DNA of 64,000 bases from Nakamurella alba. GTDB lineage: Bacteria; Actinomycetota; Actinomycetes; Mycobacteriales; Nakamurellaceae. Below, piece after piece: positions 1 through 7,341 of the stretch; positions within the stretch are counted from its first letter, which is position 1, and each line of letters starts with the position of its first letter. Made by a program: the position numbers and the translations under genes. Below the pieces are notes generated by a model. The model was not told where the DNA came from. It worked only from the letters and a program-made list of their open reading frames with translations, and did not search any database. The stretch is taken from NCBI RefSeq assembly GCF_009707545.1, contig NZ_WLYK01000002.1, positions 62,001-126,000 of the forward strand. Reading direction: 5' to 3'.

Positions 1-402
1 GCGCACCACCCAGCCGGTGCCGTCCGGGTTGAGCCGGTTGTTGTCATCCTGGTGCAGGTTGTAGAGGCAGTCCGCATAGGTGTTGGGCTGCAGCTCGATG
101 ATCCGGCAGCGGCCGACGTTCGCGCCGGGCTCCTGCGCCCGGCGGGTCAGGTTCGGCGCCTTCTCGGTCTGCGCCGGGATCCACACGCCGTCCTTGTCGG
201 TGCGCGGCGGGGTGTGGTTCCAGAAGCCGTTGCACTCGATCTCGCCGAAGGCGCTGGCCAGCGGCGCGAACCGGGTGTCGCCCGAGGACTTCCAGTCGAC
301 GAACTCGATGTCCAGCCACTCCTTGGGGTCGAGTTCCTGCTGGTAGCTGTCGAGGACGACGTAGCCGGTTTCTTCCAGAGCGGCCGACTTGATGTAACCC
401 AT
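1..402 (-). CDS. Partial protein with an HxD motif, possible 2-oxoglutarate/Fe(II) oxygenase-like
   Basis: Reading leftward from an ATG at 402, the frame stays open to the window edge (134 codons), so the C-terminus is missing. Coding looks real: regular G/C third positions and an ordinary soluble composition. The peptide starts MGYIKSAALEETGYVVLDSY and holds the segment YADCLYNLHQDDNNRLNPDG near residues 109-128. The H-x-D there resembles the first two metal ligands of 2-oxoglutarate/Fe(II) oxygenases or of aspartyl hydroxylase-like cupins. I do not recognise the family with certainty, and the distal His cannot be seen. A half-conserved iron-box lies about 90 bases upstream (495-513), which would suit an iron-dependent enzyme. 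Function is inference only. Confidence 0.6.
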   Translation of the reverse strand, partial: MGYIKSAALEETGYVVLDSYQQELDPKEWLDIEFVDWKSSGDTRFAPLASAFGEIECNGFWNHTPPRTDKDGVWIPAQTEKAPNLTRRAQEPGANVGRCRIIELQPNTYADCLYNLHQDDNNRLNPDGTGWVVR

Positions 403-494
403 GGTGTGACTCTCAATCCCTTCGTGTGGGTCACGGATGACCCGTTCGTCCGGGCCCGGTGTTCGGGCCGCATGAGGCGCCTGACCGTGCCGAG

Positions 495-513
495 TTAGGT
501 AAGCCTACGCCCG
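495..513. promoter_or_regulatory. Candidate DtxR/IdeR iron box
   Basis: The 19 bases TTAGGTAAGCCTACGCCCG match the DtxR/IdeR consensus (TWAGGTWAGSCTWACCTWA) at every position of the left half and centre, about 13 of 19 in all; the right half is degenerate. It lies between the leftward gene starting at 402 and the rightward gene starting at 561, so it could act on either. Iron repression of the leftward oxygenase-like gene is the simplest reading. Confidence 0.35.
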
Positions 514-546
514 GGTGTCATGGCCCGGGCACCACCGACATCCGCC

Positions 547-552
547 TAGGGT
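547..552 (+). promoter_or_regulatory. -10 element of a probable leaderless promoter
   Basis: TAGGGT fits the actinobacterial -10 pattern TANNNT and ends 8 bases before the ATG at 561. No ribosome binding site precedes that ATG, so transcription probably begins at or next to it. This supports 561 rather than the in-frame TTG at 555 as the start. Confidence 0.45.
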
Positions 553-560
553 AGTTGCCG

Positions 561-2639
561 ATGAGCGCCCAGATCAGCACCGGAACCGATGCCGCCGCCA
601 ACGTGGACGCACGAGCGGTCAACACCGTTGCGTGGCTCTCCGCGGCGGACACGTCGATCGTGGTCCCGGTCTACCAGCGCCAGTACCGGTGGGACATCGG
701 CCGCTGCGAGCAATTGCTCACCGACGTCCGGGCCGTCGCGGACTTCGAGGACCGGCACACCCACTTCATCGGTTCGATCCTGTCGGCGGGGGCGGGTGCA
801 GGTGAGGAGACGGGTGCGGGCGGGGAAACGGGGGCCGACCCGGCGGAACTGGTGCTGATCGACGGTCAGCAGCGGATCACCACGTTGATGCTGCTGGCCG
901 CCGCCGTGCAGCACACCCTGCGGGCCGCCCACCCGGAGGTCGCCGCGGAGATCGACGGCCTCCTGGTCCGGCCCGGCACGGGTCGCACCAAGTTGCGGCC
1001 GCACCATGCCTGGGCCGAGGTGTTCGAGGACGTCGTGCTGGACAGGCGTGCGGCCGGTGACGGGACGGCGGACTCCCGGTTCGCGGACAACTACGCCTTC
1101 TTCCGGAGCCAGGTGTCCGCGGACGAGGCGCCGCGGATCTGGCGCGGGCTGTGCAAGCTCGAGCACGTCGCGATCAGTCTCGGCGCTGACGCCAATGCCC
1201 AGCAGATCTTCGAGAGCCTGAACTCGACCGGTGAGCCGCTGCGCGACGACGAGCTGATCCACAACTACGTGCTGATGGGGCTGTCGCACGCCGAGCAGAA
1301 CCGGATCGAGGACACCTTCTGGGCGCCGATCGAGCGGGCGACCGGAGAGGCGATCGGCCGCTTCTGGCGGCACTACCTGGTGATGACCACCGGGCGAGAG
1401 GTGGTGGCGGCCGGCGAGCGCGGGGTCTACGACGCCTTCCACCAGCGCTTCCCGCGGCTGGACCGCGGCACCCTGCCGGACCTCGCCGCCGAGTGGGTCG
1501 GCTACGCCGAGGTCTACCAGGTGCTGCTCGGTCCGGAACTCGAACCGGACCCGCGGATCGCCCGACACCTGGCCCACCTCAACGTGTTCGGCCACGGCAC
1601 GTACCCGCTGGTGATGCGCGCCTATCACGGCTACCGGACCGGGCTGGTGGACGCCGACACCCTGGTGACCGTGCTCACCGACATCCAGTCGCTGCTGCTG
1701 CGGCGGACGATCGTCGAGATCGGCACGGACCGACTGGTGGCCCGGCTGTGCCGCGCGGCCCTGGACGGCCCGGCGGCCCTGGTGGTGGCGATGGCCCGGA
1801 TCACGCCATCCGACGAGCGGGTGCGGATCGCGCTGAAGTACCGGCCGCTGCCGCACCCGCGGTACGTGCTGAGCCGACTGGCCGGCGGCGAGGTGATCGG
1901 TGCGGCCGGCCCGCTCGACCTCGAGCACGTGTTCCCGCTCGCCCCGGCGGACACCTGGACCGGCGACGGGCGGCGGATCTGGGCCGACTACTCCGAGGAC
2001 GAGCAGAACAGCCACCGGGCGCTCGCCGACACCCTCGGCAACCTCACCCTGCTGGAGCGCCCGCTCGCCGACCGGGCGCTGGAGCTGTCCTTCCCGGACA
2101 AGCGCGACTCCGTCTACCCGGGCAGCACCGTCCCGCTGACCTCCGCACTGGCCGGCGTGCCCGCCTGGGGCACCGCGGCGATCGCGGCCCGGACGGCGTC
2201 GTTGACCACGGAGCTGCTACGGATCTGGGCGCGGCCGGGCTCCGGCCCCATCGACGACGACGGGCTCACCCCGATCCTCGACGCGAAGCGTCGGCGGGGT
2301 TGGCCCCGGGGGTGGGAGCGTGAGTTCGACTACGTCGAGTACCGCGGGGAGCACTGGGAGGTGCACGACATCCGGTACCTGTTCAACCGGATCTTCAAGC
2401 GCCTGTGGGCCGACTCCCGCGGTGCCGTCGAGGATTTCGTCGCGCTGCGCGGCGGCCCGATCTTCGCCGAGCCGGCCTGGAACGGGCACTGGGACGAGAT
2501 CGCCGACGGCCGCCACCTGTACATGGGGTGGGACTCCAAGTACATGCTCACCGCCGTGCAGGGTGTCCTCGAGCAGGCCGGTCACGCGCCCGACGTCTAC
2601 GTGAAGTACTCCTACATCGGCGACGCGATGCAGCAGTGA
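561..2639 (+). CDS. GmrSD-type restriction/defence protein (DUF262 + DUF1524)
   Basis: Predicted 692 residues. An N-terminal DUF262 domain (ParB/Srx-like nucleotidase fold) carries VPVYQRQYRW at about 35-44 and the signature IDGQQR at about 100-105. A DUF1524 HNH-like nuclease domain follows with LEHVFP at 454-459 and a downstream LGNLTLLE segment near 490. In GmrSD and related type IV systems DUF262 hydrolyses nucleotides and DUF1524 cuts modified DNA; that activity is inferred here from family. The last 110 residues (from about GWPRGWEREFDYVEY) form an extra domain I do not recognise. An acidic, Gly-rich insert (GAGAGEETGAGGETGAD) lies between the two DUF262 motifs. No modification gene or partner adjoins it, so it looks like a solo defence gene. 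It is convergent with the tsnR gene. Confidence 0.85.
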   Translation: MSAQISTGTDAAANVDARAVNTVAWLSAADTSIVVPVYQRQYRWDIGRCEQLLTDVRAVADFEDRHTHFIGSILSAGAGAGEETGAGGETGADPAELVLIDGQQRITTLMLLAAAVQHTLRAAHPEVAAEIDGLLVRPGTGRTKLRPHHAWAEVFEDVVLDRRAAGDGTADSRFADNYAFFRSQVSADEAPRIWRGLCKLEHVAISLGADANAQQIFESLNSTGEPLRDDELIHNYVLMGLSHAEQNRIEDTFWAPIERATGEAIGRFWRHYLVMTTGREVVAAGERGVYDAFHQRFPRLDRGTLPDLAAEWVGYAEVYQVLLGPELEPDPRIARHLAHLNVFGHGTYPLVMRAYHGYRTGLVDADTLVTVLTDIQSLLLRRTIVEIGTDRLVARLCRAALDGPAALVVAMARITPSDERVRIALKYRPLPHPRYVLSRLAGGEVIGAAGPLDLEHVFPLAPADTWTGDGRRIWADYSEDEQNSHRALADTLGNLTLLERPLADRALELSFPDKRDSVYPGSTVPLTSALAGVPAWGTAAIAARTASLTTELLRIWARPGSGPIDDDGLTPILDAKRRRGWPRGWEREFDYVEYRGEHWEVHDIRYLFNRIFKRLWADSRGAVEDFVALRGGPIFAEPAWNGHWDEIADGRHLYMGWDSKYMLTAVQGVLEQAGHAPDVYVKYSYIGDAMQQ

Positions 2640-2720
2640 GGACCCTGCGGCGTCCACGTGACTTTCGTGGCCCGGCTGCCGGGCAGGTCGACGTCCGTGA
2701 CGCGGCCGGGGCTACGATCG

Positions 2721-2757
2721 GGGACCGAATCCCTTGCACAGCAGGGGAAGTGGTCCC
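2721..2757. repeat. 37-bp palindromic element, copy 1 (GGGACC-N25-GGTCCC)
   Basis: GGGACC at 2721-2726 and GGTCCC at 2752-2757 enclose exactly 25 bases containing CCCTTGCACAGCA. Copy 2 is 166 bases away and shares that core. The copy lies in the 455-base gap between the convergent DUF262 gene and tsnR, where I see no gene. The same 6-25-6 layout recurs at 18900 and 40848. Confidence 0.8.
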
Positions 2758-2886
2758 GGATTCAGAGCGATCCGGCGACCCGCACCGTTCGGCCGCGACT
2801 GACACGCAGGAGTGGGTCCTCGATGCCGACAGGCGTTCCCGCTGGATCGTTCGACCGGACCACCCGCTCGGCCCGACCACGAATCG

Positions 2887-2923
2887 GGGACCGAAACCCT
2901 TGCACAGCAACGGAAAAGGTCCC
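2887..2923. repeat. 37-bp palindromic element, copy 2
   Basis: GGGACC at 2887-2892 and GGTCCC at 2918-2923 flank 25 bases (CCCTTGCACAGCAACGG and more), nearly the same as copy 1. Both copies are preceded by a similar ACGA(A)TCG. A stem-loop read on either strand is possible, so a bidirectional terminator is one explanation. Confidence 0.8.
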
Positions 2924-3001
2924 GGATCCGGGGAGACGAGTGCCCGGGGACCGGCAGGCTGATCGGCGAACCTGGCACCCGCCCCGGCGAGAACCCTTGC
3001 G

Positions 3002-3082
3002 CGCGTAGGAAGTTGCCACCGTCGGGACGGGTGGGACAGGAGTCGCCGACTTCCTACGCGTTGACGATGATGATCCTCGCGC
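3002..3082. repeat. 81-bp interspersed element, copy A
   Basis: A perfect 12-bp inverted repeat, CGCGTAGGAAGT (3002-3013) and ACTTCCTACGCG (3049-3060), is followed by a tail ending GATCCTCGCGC at 3082. A second copy with identical length and spacing is at 21994-22074. Copy A ends 12 bases before the stop of the leftward tsnR gene. Confidence 0.7.
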
Positions 3083-3094
3083 CGGGTGGGGGCG

Positions 3095-3979
3095 TCAGGG
3101 GGTGGGGCGGCGGCGGGCGGCGCGGGCGGCGGCGTAGAGGCAGACGGCGGCGGCGGTGGCGAGGTTGAGGGACTCGGCGCGGCCGTAGATCGGCACCGAC
3201 ACCACGGCATCGGCGGCGGTCATCACGGCCTCCGGCAGCCCGTGCGCCTCGGACCCGAACAGCCAGGCGGTCGGCAGTTCCAGCAGGCCCTGCTCCTCCA
3301 CCTGGTCCAGGTCGAGATCGCCGGCACCGGAGGTCGCCATCACGGCCAGACCGGCGGACGACAGCTCGGCCATCAGCTGCGCGGTGTCCGGCACCCGGAC
3401 GACGGGCAGGTGGAACAGGCTCCCGGTGGTGGCGCGGACGGCCTTAGGGTTGAACGGGTCCACCGCGTCCCCGGCGAAGACCACCGCGTCGCAGCCGGTG
3501 GCGTCGGCCAGCCGGACGATGGTGCCGGCGTTACCCGGATCTCCGGTCTCGACCAGCACCGCCAGCATCCGCGGCCCGGCGGCGAGGACGTCGGCCAGCG
3601 GGGTCTCGTGGATCCGGCACCGGGCGACCAGGCCCTGCGGGTGCACGGCGTCGGACAGCGCGGCCGCCGCCCGGTCGGTCACCTGGGTGACGGTCAGGCC
3701 GGCAGCGAACGCGGCACGCAGCAGGTCGCGGTTGCGGTTGCCGGCGGTCTCGGTGACGTAGACCTCGAGCACGGTCCCCGGCCGGTCGGCCTCGGCGGCG
3801 ATCGCCTCACGGACGGCCTGCGCCCCGTCGGCGAGGAACTCACCGGTCTCGGTGCGCCGGCTGCGGCGGAGCAGCTTGTGCGCAGCGACGATCCGGCCGG
3901 CCTTCTCGGTGAGCACGGCGGCGGAGTCGGCGGAGCGGTCGCCGTCGCCCTCGACGGACGGGCTGGCGGGACGGTTCAC
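3095..3979 (-). CDS. tsnR: SPOUT-class (TrmH/SpoU) rRNA 2'-O-methyltransferase
   Basis: Predicted 294 residues. A GTG at 3979 is chosen because GGAGG lies 5 bases upstream; an upstream in-frame start would add 20 residues without a ribosome site. SPOUT motifs are clear: NAGTIVRLADATGCDAVVF near 150 (motif 1), LFGSEAHGL near 240 (motif 2) and VPIYGRAESLNLA near 262 (motif 3), which form the knotted S-adenosylmethionine site. The N-terminal part (about 15-60) resembles the substrate-binding domain of TsnR/RlmB-type enzymes that methylate a ribose of 23S rRNA. Position directly after rplT is the standard actinobacterial context. The exact target nucleotide is not deducible. Confidence 0.9.
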   Translation of the reverse strand: MNRPASPSVEGDGDRSADSAAVLTEKAGRIVAAHKLLRRSRRTETGEFLADGAQAVREAIAAEADRPGTVLEVYVTETAGNRNRDLLRAAFAAGLTVTQVTDRAAAALSDAVHPQGLVARCRIHETPLADVLAAGPRMLAVLVETGDPGNAGTIVRLADATGCDAVVFAGDAVDPFNPKAVRATTGSLFHLPVVRVPDTAQLMAELSSAGLAVMATSGAGDLDLDQVEEQGLLELPTAWLFGSEAHGLPEAVMTAADAVVSVPIYGRAESLNLATAAAVCLYAAARAARRRPTP

Positions 3980-4110
3980 GGGTACCTCCGGGCGTGCGCG
4001 GAACAGGAGGCGGCGGCGGTCGCCGGCTCCGGGAGACACCGACGCCCGGACCTGCCGAGGCGGGTCCGGGCGTCGGGTGGTGCTGGTCTCTGCGGGGCAG
4101 AGCCGATGGA

Positions 4111-4485
4111 TCAGGCGGCGTCGGCCTCGGCGGGCAGCGCGGCCTTGGCGATCTCGACGAGCGCGGTGAACGCGGCGGCGTCACGCACGGCCAGGTCGGC
4201 GAGCACCTTGCGGTCCACCTCGACGCCGGCGACCTTGAGGCCCTGGACGAAGCGGTTGTAGGTCATGCCGTTCTGGCGGGCGGCGGCGTTGATACGCGCG
4301 ATCCACAGCTTGCGGAAGTCGTTCTTGCGCTTGCGGCGGTCGTTGTAGGCGTAGTTGAGCGAGTGCAGCACCTGCTCCTTGGCCTTGCGGTACAGCCGGG
4401 AGCGCTGGCCGCGGTAGCCGGAGGCGTGCTCGAGGATCGTGCGGCGCTTCTTCTGGGCGTTCACTGCGCGCTTCACGCGGGCCAT
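4111..4485 (-). CDS. rplT: 50S ribosomal protein L20
   Basis: 124 residues beginning [20 protein letters not shown], the highly basic L20 N-terminus, followed by the conserved [21 protein letters not shown]20 binds 23S rRNA early in 50S assembly. It is third in infC-rpmI-rplT-tsnR, about 80 bases after rpmI. In many bacteria L20 also represses its own operon by binding the leader; no such site is provable here. Confidence 0.98.
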   Translation of the reverse strand: MARVKRAVNAQKKRRTILEHASGYRGQRSRLYRKAKEQVLHSLNYAYNDRRKRKNDFRKLWIARINAAARQNGMTYNRFVQGLKVAGVEVDRKVLADLAVRDAAAFTALVEIAKAALPAEADAA

Positions 4486-4564
4486 GACGACACCTGTCTT
4501 TCTGGTCTGGCACCGGTCCGGGCGTTCGTGCCCGGTCCGGCAGGGGGTGGAATGGGGGGTGTCG

Positions 4565-4759
4565 TCAGATGCCGAGCATGCGGCGGACGCGCGGGACGTC
4601 GACGGCGGCGATCTCCTTGGCGCCGTCCATCCGGCGGGTCTGCCGGCTGGACTTCTTCTCCAGGTTGTGCCGCTTGCCGGAGCCGGCGTGGGTGATCTTG
4701 CCGGAGCCGGTGACCTTGACCCGCTTGGAGATCCCGGAGTGGGTCTTGTTCTTGGGCAT
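4565..4759 (-). CDS. rpmI: 50S ribosomal protein L35
   Basis: 64 residues starting at the ATG at 4759 ([20 protein letters not shown]) and ending RVRRMLGI, the full L35 length. The frame continues upstream to 4858 but the extra part is not L35-like. It lies between infC and rplT in the usual order. Confidence 0.97.
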   Translation of the reverse strand: MPKNKTHSGISKRVKVTGSGKITHAGSGKRHNLEKKSSRQTRRMDGAKEIAAVDVPRVRRMLGI

Positions 4760-4909
4760 GTCGATGTCCTGTCGTGTTCGTCTGGAACTGGGTTCTTCGT
4801 GCCGGGTCGGCCACCGGCCGTTCACCTCGCGGGCCGGGTGGCCCACCGGTGACGGCACGGCGTTGCCGCCGCCCGTTCCCGGGCGGCGGCGGGAGCCGTA
4901 CCCGGGTGC

Positions 4910-5458
4910 CTAGCTCGCGGCTGCTGCCGGAACCGGGCGGGTCTTGTTCGACTTGTGCGGGGCCAGGACCATGATCATGTTGCGGCCGTCCTGCTTGGGC
5001 GCGCTCTCGATGACGCCGAGCTCGGCGACATCCTGGGCGAGCCGCTGCAGCAGCCGGAACCCCAGCTCGGGGCGGGACTGCTCGCGTCCGCGGAACATGA
5101 TGGTGACCTTGACCTTGTCCCCGGCCTGAAGGAAACGCACGACGTGACCCTTCTTGGTCTCGTAGTCGTGGTTGTCGATCTTCGGCCGGAGCTTCATCTC
5201 CTTGATGACCGTCAGGACCTGGTTGCGGCGTGCCTCACGGGCCTTCTGCGCGCTCTCGTACTTGAACTTGCCGTAGTCCATGAGCTTGCAGACCGGCGGC
5301 CGGGCGTCGGGCGCGACCTCGACGAGGTCGAGGTCGGCGTCCTGCGCCATGCGCAGCGCCTCGGTGACGGAGACGATGCCGATCTGCTCGCCCTCCGCTC
5401 CGACCAGGCGCACCTCGGGAACGCGGATCCTGTCGTTGATGCGTGGTTCGACGCTGAT
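4910..5458 (-). CDS. infC: Translation initiation factor IF-3, probable AUC start
   Basis: 182 residues from 5458. The reading [20 protein letters not shown] is the conserved IF-3 N-terminus, followed by [22 protein letters not shown], then the C-terminal domain with [21 protein letters not shown] at 5464-5469 lies 5 bases before an ATC codon. No ATG, GTG or TTG occurs at a suitable place, so ATC is the most likely initiator. IF-3 discriminates against non-AUG starts, and a rare initiator in infC lets it limit its own synthesis, as established for AUU in E. coli. Upstream in-frame codons back to 5626 overlap the leader hairpin and look non-coding. First gene of infC-rpmI-rplT-tsnR. Confidence 0.93.
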   Translation of the reverse strand: MSVEPRINDRIRVPEVRLVGAEGEQIGIVSVTEALRMAQDADLDLVEVAPDARPPVCKLMDYGKFKYESAQKAREARRNQVLTVIKEMKLRPKIDNHDYETKKGHVVRFLQAGDKVKVTIMFRGREQSRPELGFRLLQRLAQDVAELGVIESAPKQDGRNMIMVLAPHKSNKTRPVPAAAAS

Positions 5459-5550
5459 TGAGTCCTCCTGGGAACGATGACGTGGGATGCTGCCGACGAT
5501 CGGTACCTCTCCGCGCCAACCGGACCCCGACGGTCCCCCGGAATGCGAAA

Positions 5551-5582
5551 GGTCCCGGATGCCTTTCAGGCACCACGGGACC
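5551..5582 (-). promoter_or_regulatory. Leader hairpin of the infC operon (possible attenuator)
   Basis: On the minus strand the RNA folds as GGTCCCG...TGCCT-GAA-AGGCA...CGGGACC, a two-part stem followed by UUU at 5548-5550. It lies 93 bases upstream of infC in a roughly 350-base leader. The shape suits a partial terminator or an autoregulatory site. The rest of 5459-6053 holds only leader and the divergent promoter region; I see no gene there. Confidence 0.5.
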
Positions 5583-5817
5583 CGACACGACCGGTCGCCA
5601 CCACCCGGTGAAGGGCGGCGACGCACGCCGGGGATCTAGGAAGATCCCCGGACCGGAGACCCGTCCGCCGGTGGCGGTACGGGTGGGAGTCGGGCTCCAC
5701 TTGGACGCCCCGGGGCCCGATCGTCTCGGTCCCGGAGCGAGGCCCGTGGCGAGTCCTGTCCGGGATTCGGTGGTCCGATCCGTCCGGGACGCAGCACACA
5801 GGCCGGTCGCAGGGAAC

Positions 5818-5823
5818 AGTCTA
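5818..5823 (-). promoter_or_regulatory. Candidate -10 element for the infC operon
   Basis: TAGACT on the minus strand fits TANNNT. No good -35 is visible 16-18 bases upstream. If used, the transcript carries about 350 bases of leader before infC. The same TAGACT hexamer precedes fmt. Confidence 0.35.
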
Positions 5824-6053
5824 CACGGACATCGCCGCAGTTCCGACCGCTCCGGATCGGGCCGGGACCGGTGGGGCGCGCCGGCCGGCACCGGGCGAGC
5901 ACCCGGTCGGCGGCCGGTCGGCGGCCGGTCGGCGGTCCGGCCCAGGGTCGCATCCGGGCGTCGACACCGACGCGGCGGAGATCACCGTGCTCCGCGTGCA
6001 CCCGTCGGCGATCCGGGCTCCGCTCGCGGCGGGCTCGCGTAGAGAATGTACGC

Positions 6054-6926
6054 ATGGTGACCGGTCTGCTGCTGGTGGTGCTGGCCTCGGTGCTCAGCGG
6101 CAGCGCATCGGTGATGGAGGCGCGGGGTGCGCACCGGGCCACCGCCGCCGGCCGACCGGGGGTGGCCGGCATGGCCCGGCAGCCGTTCTACGTGATCGGC
6201 CTGCTGATCGACCTGCTCGGGTTCCTGGCCGCGGCCGCGGCGATGCAGTACCTCCCGCTGTTCCTGGTGCAGGCCGGGGTGGCGACCAGTGTCGGCGTCA
6301 GCGCGGTGCTGGCCCGGATCCTCGGCACCCCCCTCGGCCGCCGGTCGGCCTGTGCGCTGGTGGCGATGCTGGTCGGGCTGGTGCTGATCTCGCTCGCCGC
6401 GCGGCCCGGCCAGGTGCCTCCGCTCTCGGTGTGGTGGAGCTGGGCGCCGCTGTTCTGGGCCGCGCCGACCGCCCTGCTGCTGGTGCTCGGGCTGCGGACG
6501 AAGGGCGCGCGGTCGGCCGTGCTGCTGGCCCTCGCCGCCGGTTCCGGATTCACCGCGGTGGCGGTCGCCGCCCGCACCCTGGCGATCCCGGCAGGCGGCT
6601 GGGCGGCACTGATCGACCCGGGTGTGCTGGCGGTCGCGATCAACGGGGTGCTGGCCACCGTCTCGTTCGCCGCCGCCCTGGAACGCGGGACGGTCACCAT
6701 GGTGGCCTCCATCACCTACGCCACCGAAACGGTCCTGCCGTCCGCTGTCGGTCTGCTCTTCCTCGGCGACGCGGTCCGGTCCGGGCTGGCCGGCGTGGCC
6801 GCCGCCGGATTCGTGCTGGCCGTCGGCGGCGCGATGACGTTGGCCGGGTTCCGGCCCTCGGTGAAGCCGATCGTGCCTCCGGCCACTGCCGGGGCGCAGG
6901 CGGCGGGTTCGGCCGCTCCGGCATGA
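6054..6926 (+). CDS. DMT/EamA-like integral membrane protein
   Basis: 290 residues from the ATG at 6054. About nine hydrophobic segments run through the protein, starting with VTGLLLVVLASVLSGSASVM. The pattern of short loops and a repeat of about four to five helices resembles drug/metabolite transporter superfamily proteins of the type often annotated as an EamA-like or multidrug permease in actinobacteria. The last 25 residues are an Ala/Pro tail. It is divergent from infC, and the DUF1844 gene starts 13 bases after it. Substrate unknown. Confidence 0.8.
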   Translation: MVTGLLLVVLASVLSGSASVMEARGAHRATAAGRPGVAGMARQPFYVIGLLIDLLGFLAAAAAMQYLPLFLVQAGVATSVGVSAVLARILGTPLGRRSACALVAMLVGLVLISLAARPGQVPPLSVWWSWAPLFWAAPTALLLVLGLRTKGARSAVLLALAAGSGFTAVAVAARTLAIPAGGWAALIDPGVLAVAINGVLATVSFAAALERGTVTMVASITYATETVLPSAVGLLFLGDAVRSGLAGVAAAGFVLAVGGAMTLAGFRPSVKPIVPPATAGAQAAGSAAPA

Positions 6927-6939
6927 CAAGCTGACCGGC

Positions 6940-7299
6940 GTGAGCCTTCCCCCGATCGATCCCGCCCGCGACACCCCGGCCCCGCGGAACGCGGCACCCG
7001 ACCGGGATCTCGTGGACATCCCCGCGGTCGAGGTGATCAGCCGGGCCGCGGTGATGCTGATGTCGGCGGCCGCCGAGCAACTGGGGCTGGCCTCCGACGA
7101 CCCGACCGACCCCGAGCATCGCGACCTGGACCAGGCCCGCCAACTGATCACCGCGCTGGCCGGGCTGCTCCGCGCGTCGCTGCCGGACCTCGGCCCGCAC
7201 GCGGCGGCGTTCCGGGACGGGCTCGGCGCGCTGCAGAAGGCCTTCCGCGAGTACTCCCTGGTGCCCGACGAGCCGGGCCAGGGTCCGGGCGAGAGCTGA
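6940..7299 (+). CDS. DUF1844 family protein
   Basis: 119 residues from a GTG at 6940. The core VEVISRAAVMLMSAAAEQLGL (about 24-44), then HRDLDQARQLITALAGLL, matches the small helical DUF1844 family often found beside infC in actinobacteria. No catalytic motif or signal peptide is seen, and its role is unknown. It follows the membrane protein by 13 bases and is probably co-transcribed. Only 42 bases separate it from the convergent helicase gene, and these contain a GC-rich inverted repeat (CCCGGCAGGTGCCGGG) that could end transcription. Confidence 0.8.
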   Translation: MSLPPIDPARDTPAPRNAAPDRDLVDIPAVEVISRAAVMLMSAAAEQLGLASDDPTDPEHRDLDQARQLITALAGLLRASLPDLGPHAAAFRDGLGALQKAFREYSLVPDEPGQGPGES

Positions 7300-7341
7300 G
7301 GCCCGGCAGGTGCCGGGTCCGGGCGAGAACCCCGGCGCTGC

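Noticed and set aside
546-2015. 489-residue frame opposite the DUF262 gene
   Set aside because: It is a G+C-driven shadow: its composition is Arg/Val/Gly/Gln-rich and the opposite strand has clear family motifs.
5551-5582. Fifth copy of the 37-bp element
   Set aside because: The arms are in the opposite order (GGTCCC first) and the loop is 20 rather than 25 bases. It is better explained as the infC leader hairpin, although GAAAGGTCCCGGAT is shared with copy 2's flank.
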